64,000 bases of DNA from Zygnema circumcarinatum (taxonomy: Eukaryota; Streptophyta; Zygnematophyceae; Zygnematales; Zygnemataceae): positions 96,629 through 160,628 of the forward strand of contig CM074804.1 of the NCBI GenBank assembly GCA_037447605.1, given 5' to 3'. Shown in pieces: positions 11,581 to 24,178 of the stretch. The translations under genes were made by a program, and so were the position numbers. The notes beneath the pieces were generated by a model. It did not search any database. It was not told the origin of the DNA and was given only the letters and a program-made list of their open reading frames with translations. Position 1 is the stretch's first letter. Each line of letters begins with the position of its first letter.

Positions 11581-12738
11581 CACGATATATCACTACTGCA
11601 CTGCACGTTAGTGTCTCATGATTTACATCTCTGTTTCAGGTCTATGCTATAGAGCCTCTGAGCAAATGATGATATTCCAAGCAAATCTTAGGACACCTTC
11701 TTACATGGCACAGCCAGCCATGGATGAGAGAGTAATGCTTCTGAAGCTCACGAGGCGTAATGGCTTATCTTATTTTCAGTACTTTGCTGTCAGTAGTCCT
11801 TGTGGGTGAGTCGATGCAACGTGGTGAAGTATGGTTGAGCATTCACTTTCTCTTCTGCACTAGCGAGGAACCCCCTGCCCTGCAAGGCTGAAACGTGACC
11901 CTCTATTTGGGAGCTATGGCTGATGCAATGCTGTTCCTCTTTGCAGGTCTTCAGTTTGGGAATCTTTTGTGACTTCGTCGCGCCATAGGTCTTTTCGTTA
12001 CTTCTGTACATGACACTTTGCCTTGTGCACATGTACAGGGCAATGCCCTTGTGCCTGTGCGCCTTGCTTATTGAGCAGTGCACTTGAGTTATTCGAGTTG
12101 TTTGCTTGGTCCTTTCATCCTGGAAAGAGGTTTGTCTAGAATCTGCATAGTCTTAAAATGCACTGAAGGTTAGCATGCACGGGATTGTGATGACCGAAGG
12201 AAAACATAAGGCGAAAAAGAAAAAAAATTCAAGCGTGTAACCAGGAAGAGTAATGACATTGTAAGGCATGCTGGAAGGTTTAAAAAATGCCTTTAAACTA
12301 TTTTATGTGTTAAAATGCAAAGCAGTCGATTTCACGTCTATTTGAGAAATGAGTATGGCGAGGACTATTGCATAATGCAAATGATGAGTAAAAAAAAACA
12401 TATGCGTTCAGTATGTAGGGTGACGATTATAATGAAAAAAATGAGAGAGGGTCAATCATGGTAAGCAGCCTGACACTATTGACAAACTCATTAATAAAAA
12501 ACTACAAGTTGTTTCTCTGAAAGTAGCGAAATCTAAAAATGGAAAAGTGATTTAAAATTATGTATGTACACCGTCCTTATCTGTATAACCCGATGTTAAC
12601 ATTCTGCCCATTCTGCACACATCCTGAACTAAAGAGTACGGAAAAAACGTCTATGCCACTGTGGTTTTTCTGGCGAATAAAGCTGCTATGATATATAAGC
12701 TTTGAAAATTGGCTATTCACAAGAAAGGGAATGATGAG
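11581..12738. other. Gene-poor AT-rich stretch
   Basis: Apart from the possible host exon ending at 11807, I see no supported gene before the stop of the next minus-strand gene at 12739. A spliced tail beginning at 11948 (after ctttgcag) is possible. AT-rich sequence with A-runs around 12210-12550 fits intergenic or 3' flanking DNA. Confidence 0.5.
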
Positions 12739-15700
12739 CTAGAGAAATGACGGCCCGCCACCAGCGTAGTACCCGTAAGGGCCGTGATAAAAGTAACTGT
12801 AAATGAGCGCAGCCTGGTGCACCTGCTGCTGCGTTCCGGTCGTATGCATCAGCGACACCTGCCGCTCCGCCATTGGCAGCGGAACTCCAAGTTGGTGAGT
12901 CCCCATGTTCAATTGGTTGCCCCAATGGGGCAGCCCTCCTGGTTGCGGCAACGCTAGCTGGGGGGCGGCCATAGTTCCAGGTGCTCCAAGCAGGAGGCTT
13001 CCAACTGCACTAGAAGGTACAGACATTTGGGCGACCATCATATTGAAAGGGGACCCCATCTGAGGAAGGGCGAGGTTGGCAGGCGCCATGAGGTGCGGCA
13101 TGACGATGGGAGACCCCTGCATGTGGAAGAGCAGGGTTCGGGAAGGATACGGCAAAGGATCAAAGGAGGCTTTTCGTTTACGCTGTCCAATCAGAATCAT
13201 GCAGCTCGTGATGATTCTGTCAATGCTGGGGCGGCCAATTGCTTCAGCAGCCTGCAAGGAAGGTGGTGCGCAACAGCTGAATGACGTCAGTCGAGTTCTA
13301 ACTGGACGTTACTATGGCCTGCCTCTGTAGATAGGAGATGATTGTGGGTCCACAAACAAGTGAACTTACAAGAGAAATATTTAAACAAAGCAATGCAGAG
13401 AAACGAAGAAAAGGGACGAACAATTGAAGCACAGGTATGAGCGTGAAAGACCAACCTGCTGTGCCATTACGACACCCTCCTGGATAGCCTTAGCATACAG
13501 GGGACACTCCAAACAGCCGGGGCGGCAATCTTCGTCCAGCTGTCGATATCCAGGTCTTCTAGGGCATCCTCTGTCCATCTTTCTCCTCAAAGCTGCGACC
13601 GCTTCTCGTATCCTTTGATCCTGCACGACAAGCTCTCTTGCATCCATCGCTGCCTGAAAGAGCAGCGACAGTCCTCGAAGCCAGGCTGCTCTCGCAACAG
13701 CCGGCCAACAAGAGTAGGCCACCTCTGCCAGCGCAAGTGCTCTCTCACTTGTCTCTAACCCGCGAGCAACGGTTTGCAGCTTTACACTGGCTGCAGGCCC
13801 AAGGTCCAGCCACACCTCTAAAGCCCAAAGCAGGTGGTCTCCCTCCATCTCCTCCATGTTATAAACATGAGCAAGAAGGACAGTTGCTGCCTCTGATGCC
13901 CGTTCTGGATCTAACTTCGACAAGGGCGAGGCTTTGGGTGTCAATTCTGAGCAGCTGCTTTCTCGAAGCCGAATTTCTCCTCTTAAGCGGACACCACGGG
14001 ACGTAGTTGCGGAGGCAGAGTCTATAATGTCAAAAAAGGGAGAAGCGAGTAAATTAGCAGGTGAACTGATAGTCTCCTCCGAAGCAGGAGAAGATGAACG
14101 ACAAGCCGAGTTGTCGTTAATAGCTGCTGTAACGCGTAGGGCTAAACAGAAGATGACACACATCCGAGTTTCCGCATTTATGGGCCGGCTCGTTAGGAGG
14201 TCAACCAGGGCTCGGCCTGCATAACAATGTGTCTCAAGGAGAAAAGCTGCTGCCCAATCGAAGGCTGGGTCGTATCTCTTGAACTGTTCTGTTGTGACAA
14301 AGAGACGCCAACCTGGGCATTTGAAAAAGTCCCATCCTCCATATTGAATGCTCTGAAGAGCAAGTTCTCTAGCAAGAGATAGAAAGCCCAAGGATGTAAA
14401 CCGCTCCCCAAGCCGGGCCACCCACTCGCGGTTCACATTGGGAGCAGCCAAAAGCCGTTTAAGTTTGGACATGATCTCTGCTTCATCTTGCTTACCGCTC
14501 AGCCACCCTTCTACTATCAGGTCTCCACATCGGGAAATGCTTGGCTGCATGATTAATCGAGGTGCGTAAGCTCTTCTCCTGCGCTTACTAAGACGTTCAT
14601 GAAACACCAACCAAGCAAGGCGTCCAGCTGCTTCAGCAGCACCTGCAATAGATAATCGTTCAGCAAGAGGCCAAATTTGTGAGAAGAAATTGGGTTTCAC
14701 ACGTAGAGCCCGTTCTATTCTGGATTGTCGTCGAATAGCTTCACTGATCACGTCTACAAGGAGGCTCGCTCTCTGGGAAAGAGGTTTTACACCGGGCTGA
14801 AACAATTGCTCAGCTACTCGACAAAATGACTGCTTTCCCGTTGCTCCTAAAGCTATAGCTGCAAGCCCAGCTCGAAAAGCCGCCTCCTTGAACCCGATTG
14901 CTCGCATGTCTTTCGCAAGCTGCACTGCCACAGTGGGTCGCAAGCTTCGCAAAACGCCAAGCTCCATGGCCATCCAAACCGCAAGAAGTCCCCTGTTAAT
15001 ACTCACATCGTACACTCTATCTATCATCTCTGCTCTGCGCTTCTGAATAGGCTCTGTGAAGATAGCTTCAGCAGTGACCCATTCTGTTACCTCTCTTAAG
15101 CTCGGAGGAGGCCCGTAACTACCACCCATAGCTTGGACAACACCAACTGTGCTAAACAATCTAGCAGGCCTTCCAACACTACCCAAAACCGACTCACCTC
15201 TCTCTCCCACTATCTCCCCATTTTCTTCCTCTTCCTCTTCCTCTTCCTCCCCTTCCTCCTCTTCCTCCTCCGTATCGTTATCCTCCACGTCATCATCATC
15301 ATCATCTTCATCCTCCTCTTCCTCTTCACCTTCCAGACTATCCGCCTCCATTCCCGACTGCCGCAGCATTCGTGAACACCAGACCGACGAAATATTAACA
15401 GTGCTGCTTATAACCGATGGCGCTTTAACCCCCTGCAGGATTGAAGCTAACACCTGCACCGCTGCAGCATCGCACAAAGCAAGTGTCTCCAACCCCCCTG
15501 CTTCACGAGTCTGCCACCGAGCGCCTCTATCTGACATCTGCATGGAGTCGAGAAGTTTCAAAAGCCATAAGGTTGCGCCACCTGGCAGTCTCTCACTTAC
15601 TGTACACGCCATAGCGATATGCTCCACTACCTCCTGATGTCCCATACAAAATAGCACCTCTCCATCAATGCAGCTATGCATACTTTCCCCTAAGGTAGCC

Positions 15701-16296
15701 CCAAAGCCCCTCCCGACCTCTCCTCCTGCTGCCTGGCACTCCCAATGTCGCCGCCAACATGCCAGCTCAGCCTCAAAAATGTCCTTCACTCCTCCCCATT
15801 TCAACTCAGCGACCCGCTGCAAAATGACAGAAAGCTTCCACGCAAGCGTTTCGTACCCTCCGTCTGCGCCGCTTCTTCCTTCAACTCCTACTGCTACATT
15901 CCCGCTCCGGACAGGTAACCCCAAATCAAGCGCTTCGCGCATCAGCCTGCCAAGGGTCGCCATGTCGCGCACCCGCTTCCCCCTCCCTGTAAGTAGAGCC
16001 TCCATGAGCATCTCCAGAAAGTGAGGAGCTCCGGCATCCCTTGACCTAACCATGGCTTCCGCGTCTGCGACGAGCCCGGACAGGAAAGTAGCCTCCGCTT
16101 CGGCGGCAGCTGTCGATCCGCCATGGCTTCCCTGACGCGAAAAGTTTGCAAGCTGGGAGAGGACTTCATGCTTCCTCAGCCGCCCAGAACCCGGCATGGC
16201 TCCTCCCACGAGCGAGGCATCTCCTTCTCTCCTCCCCGGCCTCCCTCTCCCGCTGTCCATGCTGCAAGCTTCGTCCTCTTGGCAAAATGCCATCAC
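12739..16296 (-). CDS. Unrecognised acidic-region protein, 1117 aa
   Basis: There are two exons, 13456-16296 and 12739-13251, joined in phase 0 (donor CAG/gttggt, acceptor ttgcag), giving 1117 residues. The first ATG (16296) is used, but a second Met 12 codons later (16260) opens MDSGRGRPGRR and could be the real start. An uninterrupted Asp/Glu tract (about 15220-15345) sits in the middle. The surrounding sequence is helical and Ala/Leu-rich without a domain I can name. Near the exon junction a Cys cluster CRPGCLECPLYAK precedes the helix AAEAIGRPSIDRIITSC. The C-terminal ~130 residues are Met/Pro/Gly/Gln-rich and probably disordered. It is divergent from ARPC1, with 615 bp between the starts. 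Coding status is strong (long open exon, intact splice); function is unknown. Confidence 0.85.
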
Positions 16297-16911
16297 ATTT
16301 CTAGCAGAATGTCACTATTTTACACACCAATCTGAGTATCTGAGCCTTCATTTTCTTACCATTACGTGCCACAAAGCAAGGAAGAAACGACCACCTACAT
16401 TCAATTCCAGATTACCTCAATGGGCTGACAAAAATTCACAAAAAGCAAATAATAGTGACCCGGGAGCCAGCCCTCCCCTCCCCCGCTGGCACTCGAGCGG
16501 GCACTCGGCTCTTAAGTAGACCTTTCGCAAGGACCGTCCGAAGGAAACGTTTAAAAGGACTCTTACCCATCCGCCCAACGGACGCTGTCATGGAGCGCAA
16601 GTGCCAGCGAATCGGTACGCGAATGAGGTACTCCCGGTACTGCACTGGCTGCTGACCTGGCCGTGCCTGTGCCATGCCCATCCATGCATGGCTATGACTG
16701 CCCTCCTGCCACGCCATGCAGCCTCCTCCCTCTCGCGCTGCGCCCGCGTCGACCCTCCCTCCCTCCCTCCCCTGCAAGCAGTTGCAAGCAGTGAGGGAGG
16801 AGAGAGGGGAGAGAGGCAGGAGGCGGCAGGCAGCAGCCGCCGGAGGCTTCAAACGACCACCGGCAGACAACCAGAGCGGGTGCTTCCTATTTTTCCGGCG
16901 GAGAGGACGCC
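16297..16911. other. Bidirectional promoter region (unknown gene / ARPC1)
   Basis: 615 bp between two divergent start codons. The half nearest ARPC1 is GC-rich with CCCT and GGGAGA runs around 16755-16830. No TATA-like box was convincing for either gene. Confidence 0.5.
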
Positions 16912-19900
16912 ATGGCGGAGGCGGAGGTGCATCAGCTTGCAGCGTGCATCTCCTGCCACGCATGGAATGCCGACTTTTCGCGTGTGCCTCCCAGCCTAAA
17001 GCCATGGAGTCGTGCCCTTAATCCCAAGAAAGCGGGAAAATCCTAGTGTTGCCAACATCTTAACAGCCATGAAATCAAGCAATGATCCTTAAAATCTTGA
17101 AATGATCGAATTCCTAAGGGTGCTGACTACCTTGAAATTGCAGAAACCATAAATATTTCGAAACTTTAAACTCCAAGAAGGGTTTTGCATTTACAGTCTG
17201 GGGAACCACAAATAGCCGGCATGTGCGGATGATCGCAAATATTTAAAAAAAACATGGAACCTTTAGAGAACTTGTAAACTTGTTCTAACTGCAGCTCAAC
17301 CATCAGAATGAAACTAACGAGATGTACTCGAGAAATGGATGGGTTCAGTACTTGCGCTGTGCCCAAACAACAAGGAAGTACATATTTTTTCTGCCCCAAA
17401 CTGGGAGCGGCAATATGTTTTAAGCAAGGTTTGGCATGGCTCCTTCCAAATGCCTAGACCATCCTATAAACGTTAACCGATATTTAAACTTTATGGCCTC
17501 AATCCATAAATAGTCTGAACATTGAGAAACTTAAAACTGGCTTGCTTGATCTTTCTTAGCAATGTGTTAACAGTAGGCTATGCCAGCCTCTGCAATTCAT
17601 CGCAAATGGTTCATCGGGGATTTAGAACTGGCTTTGGAATTCTGCAAAGGGGAAGAAAATATTACTTTGACCCGTAATTGAAATTGATTGATTGATTGAA
17701 TTTATTCTTATCCTAAGCTTTGTAAAATATCAACCTAAAATTTTAGCATTTATTCAAGATCTTTATGTCCTGCAGCACGACCAGCTCGTTTCTGGCATTG
17801 ACTGGGCTCCGCAGTCCAACCGTATCGTCACATGCTCTCATGATCGCAACTCGTAATGTTTCTGACCTTGCTCAACACTCTTCCTTGCCCATCTCTCTCT
17901 AATCCCTCTCCTCGTCCCCGTCCCCGTCCCCCTTCCCCCTCCCCCTTCCCCCCTGTCCTTCCATGTTACGAGTAAGATTTCTTGATGTTGGATGCAGCTA
18001 CGTGTGGCATATGGAGAATGGCCAATGGGAGGCCACTCTCGTCATTCTACGGATCAACCGGGCTGCTCTAAGTGTGGACTGGAGTCCTAAGGGTGAGCTT
18101 AAGTGCTTTCCTTGTTATCGGGAATGAGGTTTCTACAGCCAAACAGAGGTAATCCTGTAATGCTGGAGTTGGAGGAAGTATTCGTTGCTCAAATTCCATC
18201 AGTTATTCATTGTTCTTGAGGCAGAAAACAAATTTGCCGTCGGCAGTGGAGCAAGGAGCGTTTGTGTGTGCTACTATGAGGCAGAAAACAACTGGTAGCC
18301 TTCTTAACCTCTTGCTCTAGGAGAAGATGGTAGATAAGGGGAAGGAGAAGGTGGAGGGACGGGGACGGGGACGGGGAGGAGAAGTGGGGCTTTTGGAGAA
18401 GAAATCCATAGGCATAACGTTGTGAGAGAAGTAGGGTGGAAAAGTGGAGGCACGGTGAGGAATGGCGGAGGGAGACAGGTGGGAAGGTGAGGGTAACAGA
18501 GGGAGGCGGAAAGGTAAGTAAAGGAGGCGCGAGAAGGTACAAGAGAGGAAGGTGGGGGGATATGCAGAGTCAAAGAGAGAGAGGGGGAGTCTGTGAAGCG
18601 GCAGAGGAAGTTGGGGTGGGGGCTAGGTGGGTGAGCAAGCTGATAAAGAAGAAGCACTCCTCCTCCGTCACCAGCGTGGCCTGGCACCCCAACAATGTAT
18701 GCGGCATAGCCCACTAATTACATCACTGTGGGCCTCTACTGCGATTCCATTGCACTGCAGCTGCCTATGCTCCCTTCCCCCTCCTTCTCTTCCCCCCCCC
18801 TCTCTCTCTCTCTCCCGCTCTTTCTCTCTCCCTTTCTCTCTCACACGCACGCTGTCTTTCTTCAGGTCAACTTCTCACCCCATGTCTCCATTCCCTGTTG
18901 GCTCTCCCTCTTCTCCTCTCCTCCCTGTCTCAGCTCTCTTTCTCTCACTTTCTCCAACCCCCATCCTCCCCTCCCCCTTCTTTCTCCCAATCCACTCTCT
19001 CCCTTCCGCCCCCTTCAATCGCTGCCACTGTTCTCTTTGACACTCTCTCGCTTGACTCCCTCCCCTCTTTCGCTACCTTTTTTCCATCGTCACCATGGTA
19101 ACCTCGCCTCCCTTTCTTCGTAAACTTCAATTGATGGGAAGCAGGTAATGCTGGCAACCACCTCCACAGACGGAAAATGCCGAATTTTTGCAGCTGGCAT
19201 TAAGGGCGTCGATTCCAAGTGAGCTTGTTACAAATACCAGATCCTTTTGCCGGAACTGAAAGCTACTCAAAGTCAACCCCTAAAGTTCGTATGGTGATAC
19301 GCTTTACTCTCTGACATGTAAAAACCATGGAACTCATTATACCTTATGTTATGCCGATTTTCATTTCATGAATGTATGCAGAGCAGACCATGCATCCCCT
19401 TTTGGAGAGAGCAAGTTTGGAGAGGTAATAGCCTTCCCAATTCTCCCTTCCGCGATGGCATGTTAAACTTAGGCGCAGTTCTACCTTGCGAAGACCTATA
19501 CTTCAATCTATACCCCCTCCTCCCCCCCCCCTTCCCCCCCCCCCGGTTTTTTCTGTGCAGCAATTGCTCCAATTAGATTTGGCGATGGGATGGACATTTG
19601 GGGCTCGCTGGTCACCTTCTGGAAATTCACTCGCATTTGTAGGTCAGTCCTTTTCCAAAAAAAAAAAAAAAAAAAAAAAAATTCCGAGGTTATCAACCCT
19701 GAAACCCAAAGACTGTAAAAGGCCAGGGAAAAGCTGTTTTGTTCTTACAACCTTAGCGTATATTAGTGAAACTCAAATGAAACGATGGATCTCAAGTAGG
19801 GACTGAAAAGGTACCTCGCCCTTTTCCTGTTTTCCATGCTCACTGTCGTCCTTGTGGCTCCTCAGTTCCACGGCCTTCTCAGTCCTCTGCTCATGTTCTA

Positions 19901-21331
19901 CCTTTTCGGTTTCTTATGACTGAGCATTTGTTTTCGGACTGTCGTAAGAAGAAGAGTTACCTCACTTGATTGATTTTTTTGAGAATGTATTCAGGACATG
20001 ATTCGAGCCTTCACATCATATGTGATATTGGCCCTTCACTGACCCCTCATTCCCTCCGGCTTCGACATTTACCTTTACGAGATGTAAGGCGCCTTTCTTT
20101 TGCATTGTTCTCTTTATAGGTCCTGGGGTTTATAGAGAAGCGATGGAAGGTCATCGAGGGGAATTGATACGTTATGCTCAACTTCTGGCTACCATGAAGC
20201 CCCCCCTTCCTGTCTAACTCCCACCTCTCTCCCTCGCTCCCTCTTTTCCTCTCCCTCTCCCGCTCTCCGTATTTTCTGAAACTTTCGGGTCCTCCTGATG
20301 GTGATACTGGGTGCACTGGACAGCTTGTCTTCTTAACGGAAACAAATCTGGTCGCCGTTGGATACGACTGTAACCCCCTTCTATTTTCAACCGATTCCCA
20401 GGGAAACTGGTACTCTTGTCTTCTCTTGTCGTACAGCTTGTCTTGTGTTCAATGGAACCTTTGCTTCTTCGCCATACTCCATCCTTTGGATGTGGCGCAG
20501 CATGCATGATGACTGGCCGTGGAGAGGAATATCCCCTCACATTTTAGTACCATTTTGTGCTCCATTTTACTGCAGGAATTTTGTACGGCAGCTCGATGAA
20601 GTCAAAGAAGTTGTCGAAAATGCGCGTGGGAGCACACAGGTGGGAGTGCGCATGTTGTCAGAAGTATAATAATCACTTATTGCGCAACAAATTACGTTAC
20701 GTTTCATCTCATTTTCATTGCAATTCCTTAGCTGACTTATGAAATGGACTTCGTTTCCTTGTGTCTGTTGCCAGTTTTTGGATGCTTTTGGAAAGTTTGA
20801 CGCGCAAACGAGTAGAGGCGAAAATGCAGAGAGTGTGGAGCCGACCCGGCCGCCTTCCACCCGCCATCGGAACTGCATCACGTGTGTTCCTTGACTCCAT
20901 TCCGTTGACTTGTCCTGAATGTCCCTCCCGCCACATAGTGTGGGAGAGACAAAGTAGGAATGGTTGAGAGAGCCTTGGATTGTCGTTTACTCTTCATACG
21001 TGTGTATTGCTACACAGATGCGTGGTGCCTCTTCCTAGTCCGGGTGCGCACAAGTTCTCCACCTCGGGTGAGTGGGCGACTCAGTAGGGAAGCAGCCTTT
21101 GATTTCCACTCGGTGGGACTGCTTTATTCCACGTTGAGGGATTATGTCTAGACAGATGAGCCTAAAAATAGCCTCTAAAGCTGAAATTTTTTGATCTGGA
21201 TGACTAAGGCGAGTTCCTTACCTAGGCTGCCGTTCATCGGGGAGTGGGTGACAGGGTTGGACGGCCGCGTTGTACTGTGGGACATCAGCAAGCTACTTCT
21301 GCAAACGTCACTTGCTGCTGCGCATATCTAG
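16912..21331 (+). CDS. ARPC1: ARPC1, WD40 subunit of the Arp2/3 complex
   Basis: The WD40 beta-propeller subunit (p40/p41) of the actin-nucleating Arp2/3 complex. Fifteen exons: 16912-16981, 17349-17416, 17776-17852, 17998-18092, 18226-18295, 18627-18696, 19145-19218, 19382-19424, 19561-19642, 19995-20083, 20324-20409, 20576-20639, 20775-20881, 21018-21067, 21255-21331. They total 1122 nt (373 aa), the family's usual size, with all phases matching. Diagnostic strings are [92 protein letters not shown] and the last blade [16 protein letters not shown]. Exon 2's donor (TAT/gtttta) is weak and is the least certain junction. Exons 6-7 and the introns around them are duplicated at 28023-28979. Introns contain CT- and GA-rich runs and a 25-base A run (19658-19682). 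Confidence 0.95.
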
Positions 21332-22195
21332 ACAGAAACACTTCACCTCGACCCATTCTAGTCACAAGTGTTAGTGCTAAGAGATAAGACCTGGTTATTT
21401 GGCGCCGGTTGTACATGCACTGCTGACGAATACTGGCAAATTCAAGAAGAAACAAATTGAATTCAATGAGTGCACGGCCTTCTCCTGGCATAGAATCACT
21501 ACTTGCCATTTGTTGATTCCTTCAGGCCCTTTAGATTAAGACACTCTAAAATTTGATTGAAACGGTAACACAGAACCACTACATTTCGCTCATAACTCCA
21601 TCACTTTCCCTGTTAGCTAAAAGGGCACATAACGGAAGTAAAAAGGGATTGTTTTCGAAAAAGGAGAAATCAAGGAGAGGCAAGACAACTACATGGATGG
21701 CACCACAACGCAAATTCGCAGGTTTTCTTGACAAGATCAAAACGCATTCAAAAGGGGCCGGGTATGTATTAACAGGCTCTCGCTTTCACATATCAAAAGC
21801 TGAGCCCTGGCTGCCCCTGAACCCCGTCTCTGAAAAGGCCTTCACTATGCGTCCCCTTCCTCTTCCCCAACTCCCGCTAGTCCTCCCCTTTGCATAAAAG
21901 CTCCGATTTCATCGGGTCATGGCTGCAAAATAACAGATCTTTGCGCTCCACGCCCAAAAGGCATCATAGACTGTAACTCCTGCAACACAAATACACGCCT
22001 GCTCAATGACCTCATAAGAACTCCGCAACGCTCGACTCTTTCTAACTCGAAAGCGTTAAGTTTCAGCTACCTCTGCTTTCAATTAGCGAACAGAATAGGA
22101 GGATAAGGGTTACAAATTTACAAGATGTTGCCCCATCAGTGCCTCACAATTGCGGAGTAGTAAAAGGAAAAGGAAAGAGCAGCTAACCATCATCT
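21332..22195. other. Intergenic stretch between ARPC1 and RPS30
   Basis: Convergent gene ends. Short unsupported reading frames only; no splice-supported exon, RNA gene or repeat recognised. Confidence 0.5.
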
Positions 22196-23045
22196 TTATG
22201 ATGAAGGCTTCTCGGATGAGTTCGGTCCACGCTTCTTGCCAAATCCCACAACTGCATTGATACCGCCCCCCGCGACGAAACAGCTTAGATACCAATTCAA
22301 GTTGCTTATTCAATTCGTGTCCTGAATATCCATTTACACTCAAATAGATGCAATGGACGCATTAACATGGGCATATTCAACACCCGTCCAATTCTTTAAT
22401 TTCATTCCTTCACAGACAAGGTTCTCCAGTTCGAGATTACAACGCCAATGACTCCGCAAAATCCATCAAGAAGATAATAGGCATATTCAGATAATAATCA
22501 GCAAAAGTGCAGAGTAATTTCAGTTACCAGCTGTGACAAAGCGTCGGGTGTACTGCATGCGCTTCCACGCTCTGCCCTTTGGCCGCTTCTTCTTGTCCTG
22601 CTTCGCCACCTTCGGCGTCTGCCCTCTCACTTTCCCCGCACGAGCCAACGATCCATGGACCTTACCTGCACTCCATTGCCTTTCCCGTCCCTCTCAGCAC
22701 ACTCTCTACTGCCCATCGACGACGTCCCCCACCCTTCCCTGCCTCTCCCTGACTTAGCCTCCTAGCATCCTCCCTCCCTCCTCCTCCTCTTTGCTGTTCA
22801 AACCTCCCTCTGCCAGCTACATCTCCAGCGCGTCCAACCTCAACTCCCTTCCCTACCCTTCTATGCACAATCCCTAAAAACATGTCAACGCACCAGCCCG
22901 TCCCTCCCCACCCCTTCCTGAACCCCCTTCCCGCTTTCTGCAGCACGCCAGAACCTCTCCTTTCGCTCTCCCCTCTCTCATCCCTGCAGAACCCTCCCTT
23001 TGCGAAACCCCAGGTCTAGCCCGCATGCGTGAGGAACTCACTCAT
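22196..23045 (-). CDS. RPS30: 40S ribosomal protein S30 (eS30)
   Basis: A small basic protein of the 40S subunit. Three exons: 23042-23045 (only ATGA), 22528-22665 and 22196-22251, giving 65 residues and TAA at 22196-22198. The main exon encodes [20 protein letters not shown] and [15 protein letters not shown], and the last exon encodes [15 protein letters not shown] plus a short PSS tail, all classic eS30. There is no ubiquitin-like (FUBI) leader, as in plants and unlike animals. The start is inferred: the body exon needs a 5' exon ending in one base, and ATGA/gtgagt at 23045-23036 supplies it, making residue 2 Ser where most eS30 proteins have Gly. A different distant first exon (ATGG) is the alternative. 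Confidence 0.9.
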
Positions 23046-24178
23046 GGCTGCAGGAAGAGCGAATCCTCGTCCCTCCCGGGTACCTGAGGCTGCGTGCGCG
23101 CAGAGCTCGCAGCCGCGTGGCTATGGCGGCGAGGAGGCCGAGCGGCAGGAAGAGAGCCCCTGCACGCCGCGCACTGGACTTTAGGGTTCGCGCGTCCGTC
23201 CACGTGCGTCACCATACGTCATCGTCGGTCAGAACGGTAGCAGATACTGTTACCGCCCGTCGGTTGGGCCCAAATAGCCAATTTGGGATTGCCAATTGCG
23301 TTGGAGTGCAATGCCAATTCTTTCTCCCCAGATTCTGAATCAGGTCTCGCACTCTCGTGGCCTCGTGGGCCTTCGCACGTGCACTCAGAGGGAGAGGGAG
23401 AGGGAGAGGGAGAGGGAGAGGGAGAGGGAGAGGGAGAGGGAGAGGGAGAGGGAGAGGGAGAGGGAGAGGGAGAGGGAGAGGGAGAGGGAGAGGGAGAGGG
23501 AGAGGGAGAGGGAGAGGGAGAGGGAGAGGAGGGAGAGGGAGAGAGGGAGAGGGAGAGGGAGGAGGGAGAGGGAGAGGAGAGGGAGAGAGGGAGAGGGAGA
23601 GGGAGAGGGAGAGGGAGAGGGAGAGGGAGAGGGAGAGGGAGAGGGAGAGGGAGAGGGAGAGGGAGAGGGAGAGGGAGGAGAGGGAGAGGGAGAGGGAGAG
23701 GGAGATGGGCACCGGCCAACACTGCACTACGTTAAGACGCGCAGGGTCAAAACCTTGTACATTAAGTTCCAAAAACACGTTACTTTTTACTTTTGTTTCG
23801 AATCGTGTGGTCAATCTCCAAACGCTTATTGCTCAGCTTCCACGCCACATGCTCCATGTACATGATTCCAAGAACATCACTTTCCGTTATGTTCGAGCCA
23901 ATTGCACATAGCACAACTTCAGAGATTCAACACCGCATGTGCAAAGGAACGAAGCTGTTCTATGCCCAATGGTAGAAATCAACCATGGAGCTTGGTATAG
24001 GCATGACCGTTTGAAGTGCTGCGACTACATCCTGTGACTGTGCGCTGAGCCACTACGGCCTGTCACGTCCCATAGTAGCCTTCCATGAGCCGCATCCGCC
24101 CTATCATCCTCAATAGCCTAAATCTCCATCTATGACAGCATCCGTCCTGTTCAGAAGTGCAGGAAAAAAATAATTGGT
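23046..24178. other. Intergenic region with a long hexamer array
   Basis: Lies between the RPS30 start and the cytochrome c1 stop. It holds the GGGAGA array (listed separately); otherwise I see no supported gene. The long Arg-Glu, Gly-Arg and Ser-Leu or Ser-Pro frames here are translations of the repeat. Confidence 0.6.
23387..23705. repeat. (GGGAGA)n hexanucleotide array
   Basis: About 320 bp of near-perfect GAGAGG/GGGAGA units, broken by short GGAGGGAGA interruptions around 23525-23590. Because the unit is six bases, all three frames on both strands stay open, which produces spurious long open reading frames. Confidence 0.97.

Larger units (their letters stand above)
9847..11807 (+). other. 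Candidate exons of a snoRNA host transcript
   Basis: Three stretches are flanked by good splice sites on the plus strand: 9847-9895 (after ttgcag, before gtaagt), 10561-10659 (after gatacag, before gtgagt) and about 11636-11807 (after gtttcag, before gtgagt). Their phases do not join into one clear protein. 10561-10659 has an open frame ending ARSMKQLSQRK, and 11636-11807 is open as LCYRASEQMMIFQ onward. They bracket the duplicated snoRNA-like blocks, so a spliced host RNA (coding or not) is the simplest reading. I do not recognise a product. Confidence 0.3.

Noticed and set aside
23209-23911. Several overlapping open frames of 150-200 codons on both strands
   Set aside because: They are translations of the GGGAGA hexamer, which cannot create stops in any frame; composition is pure Arg-Glu, Gly-Arg or Leu-Pro/Ser-Leu.
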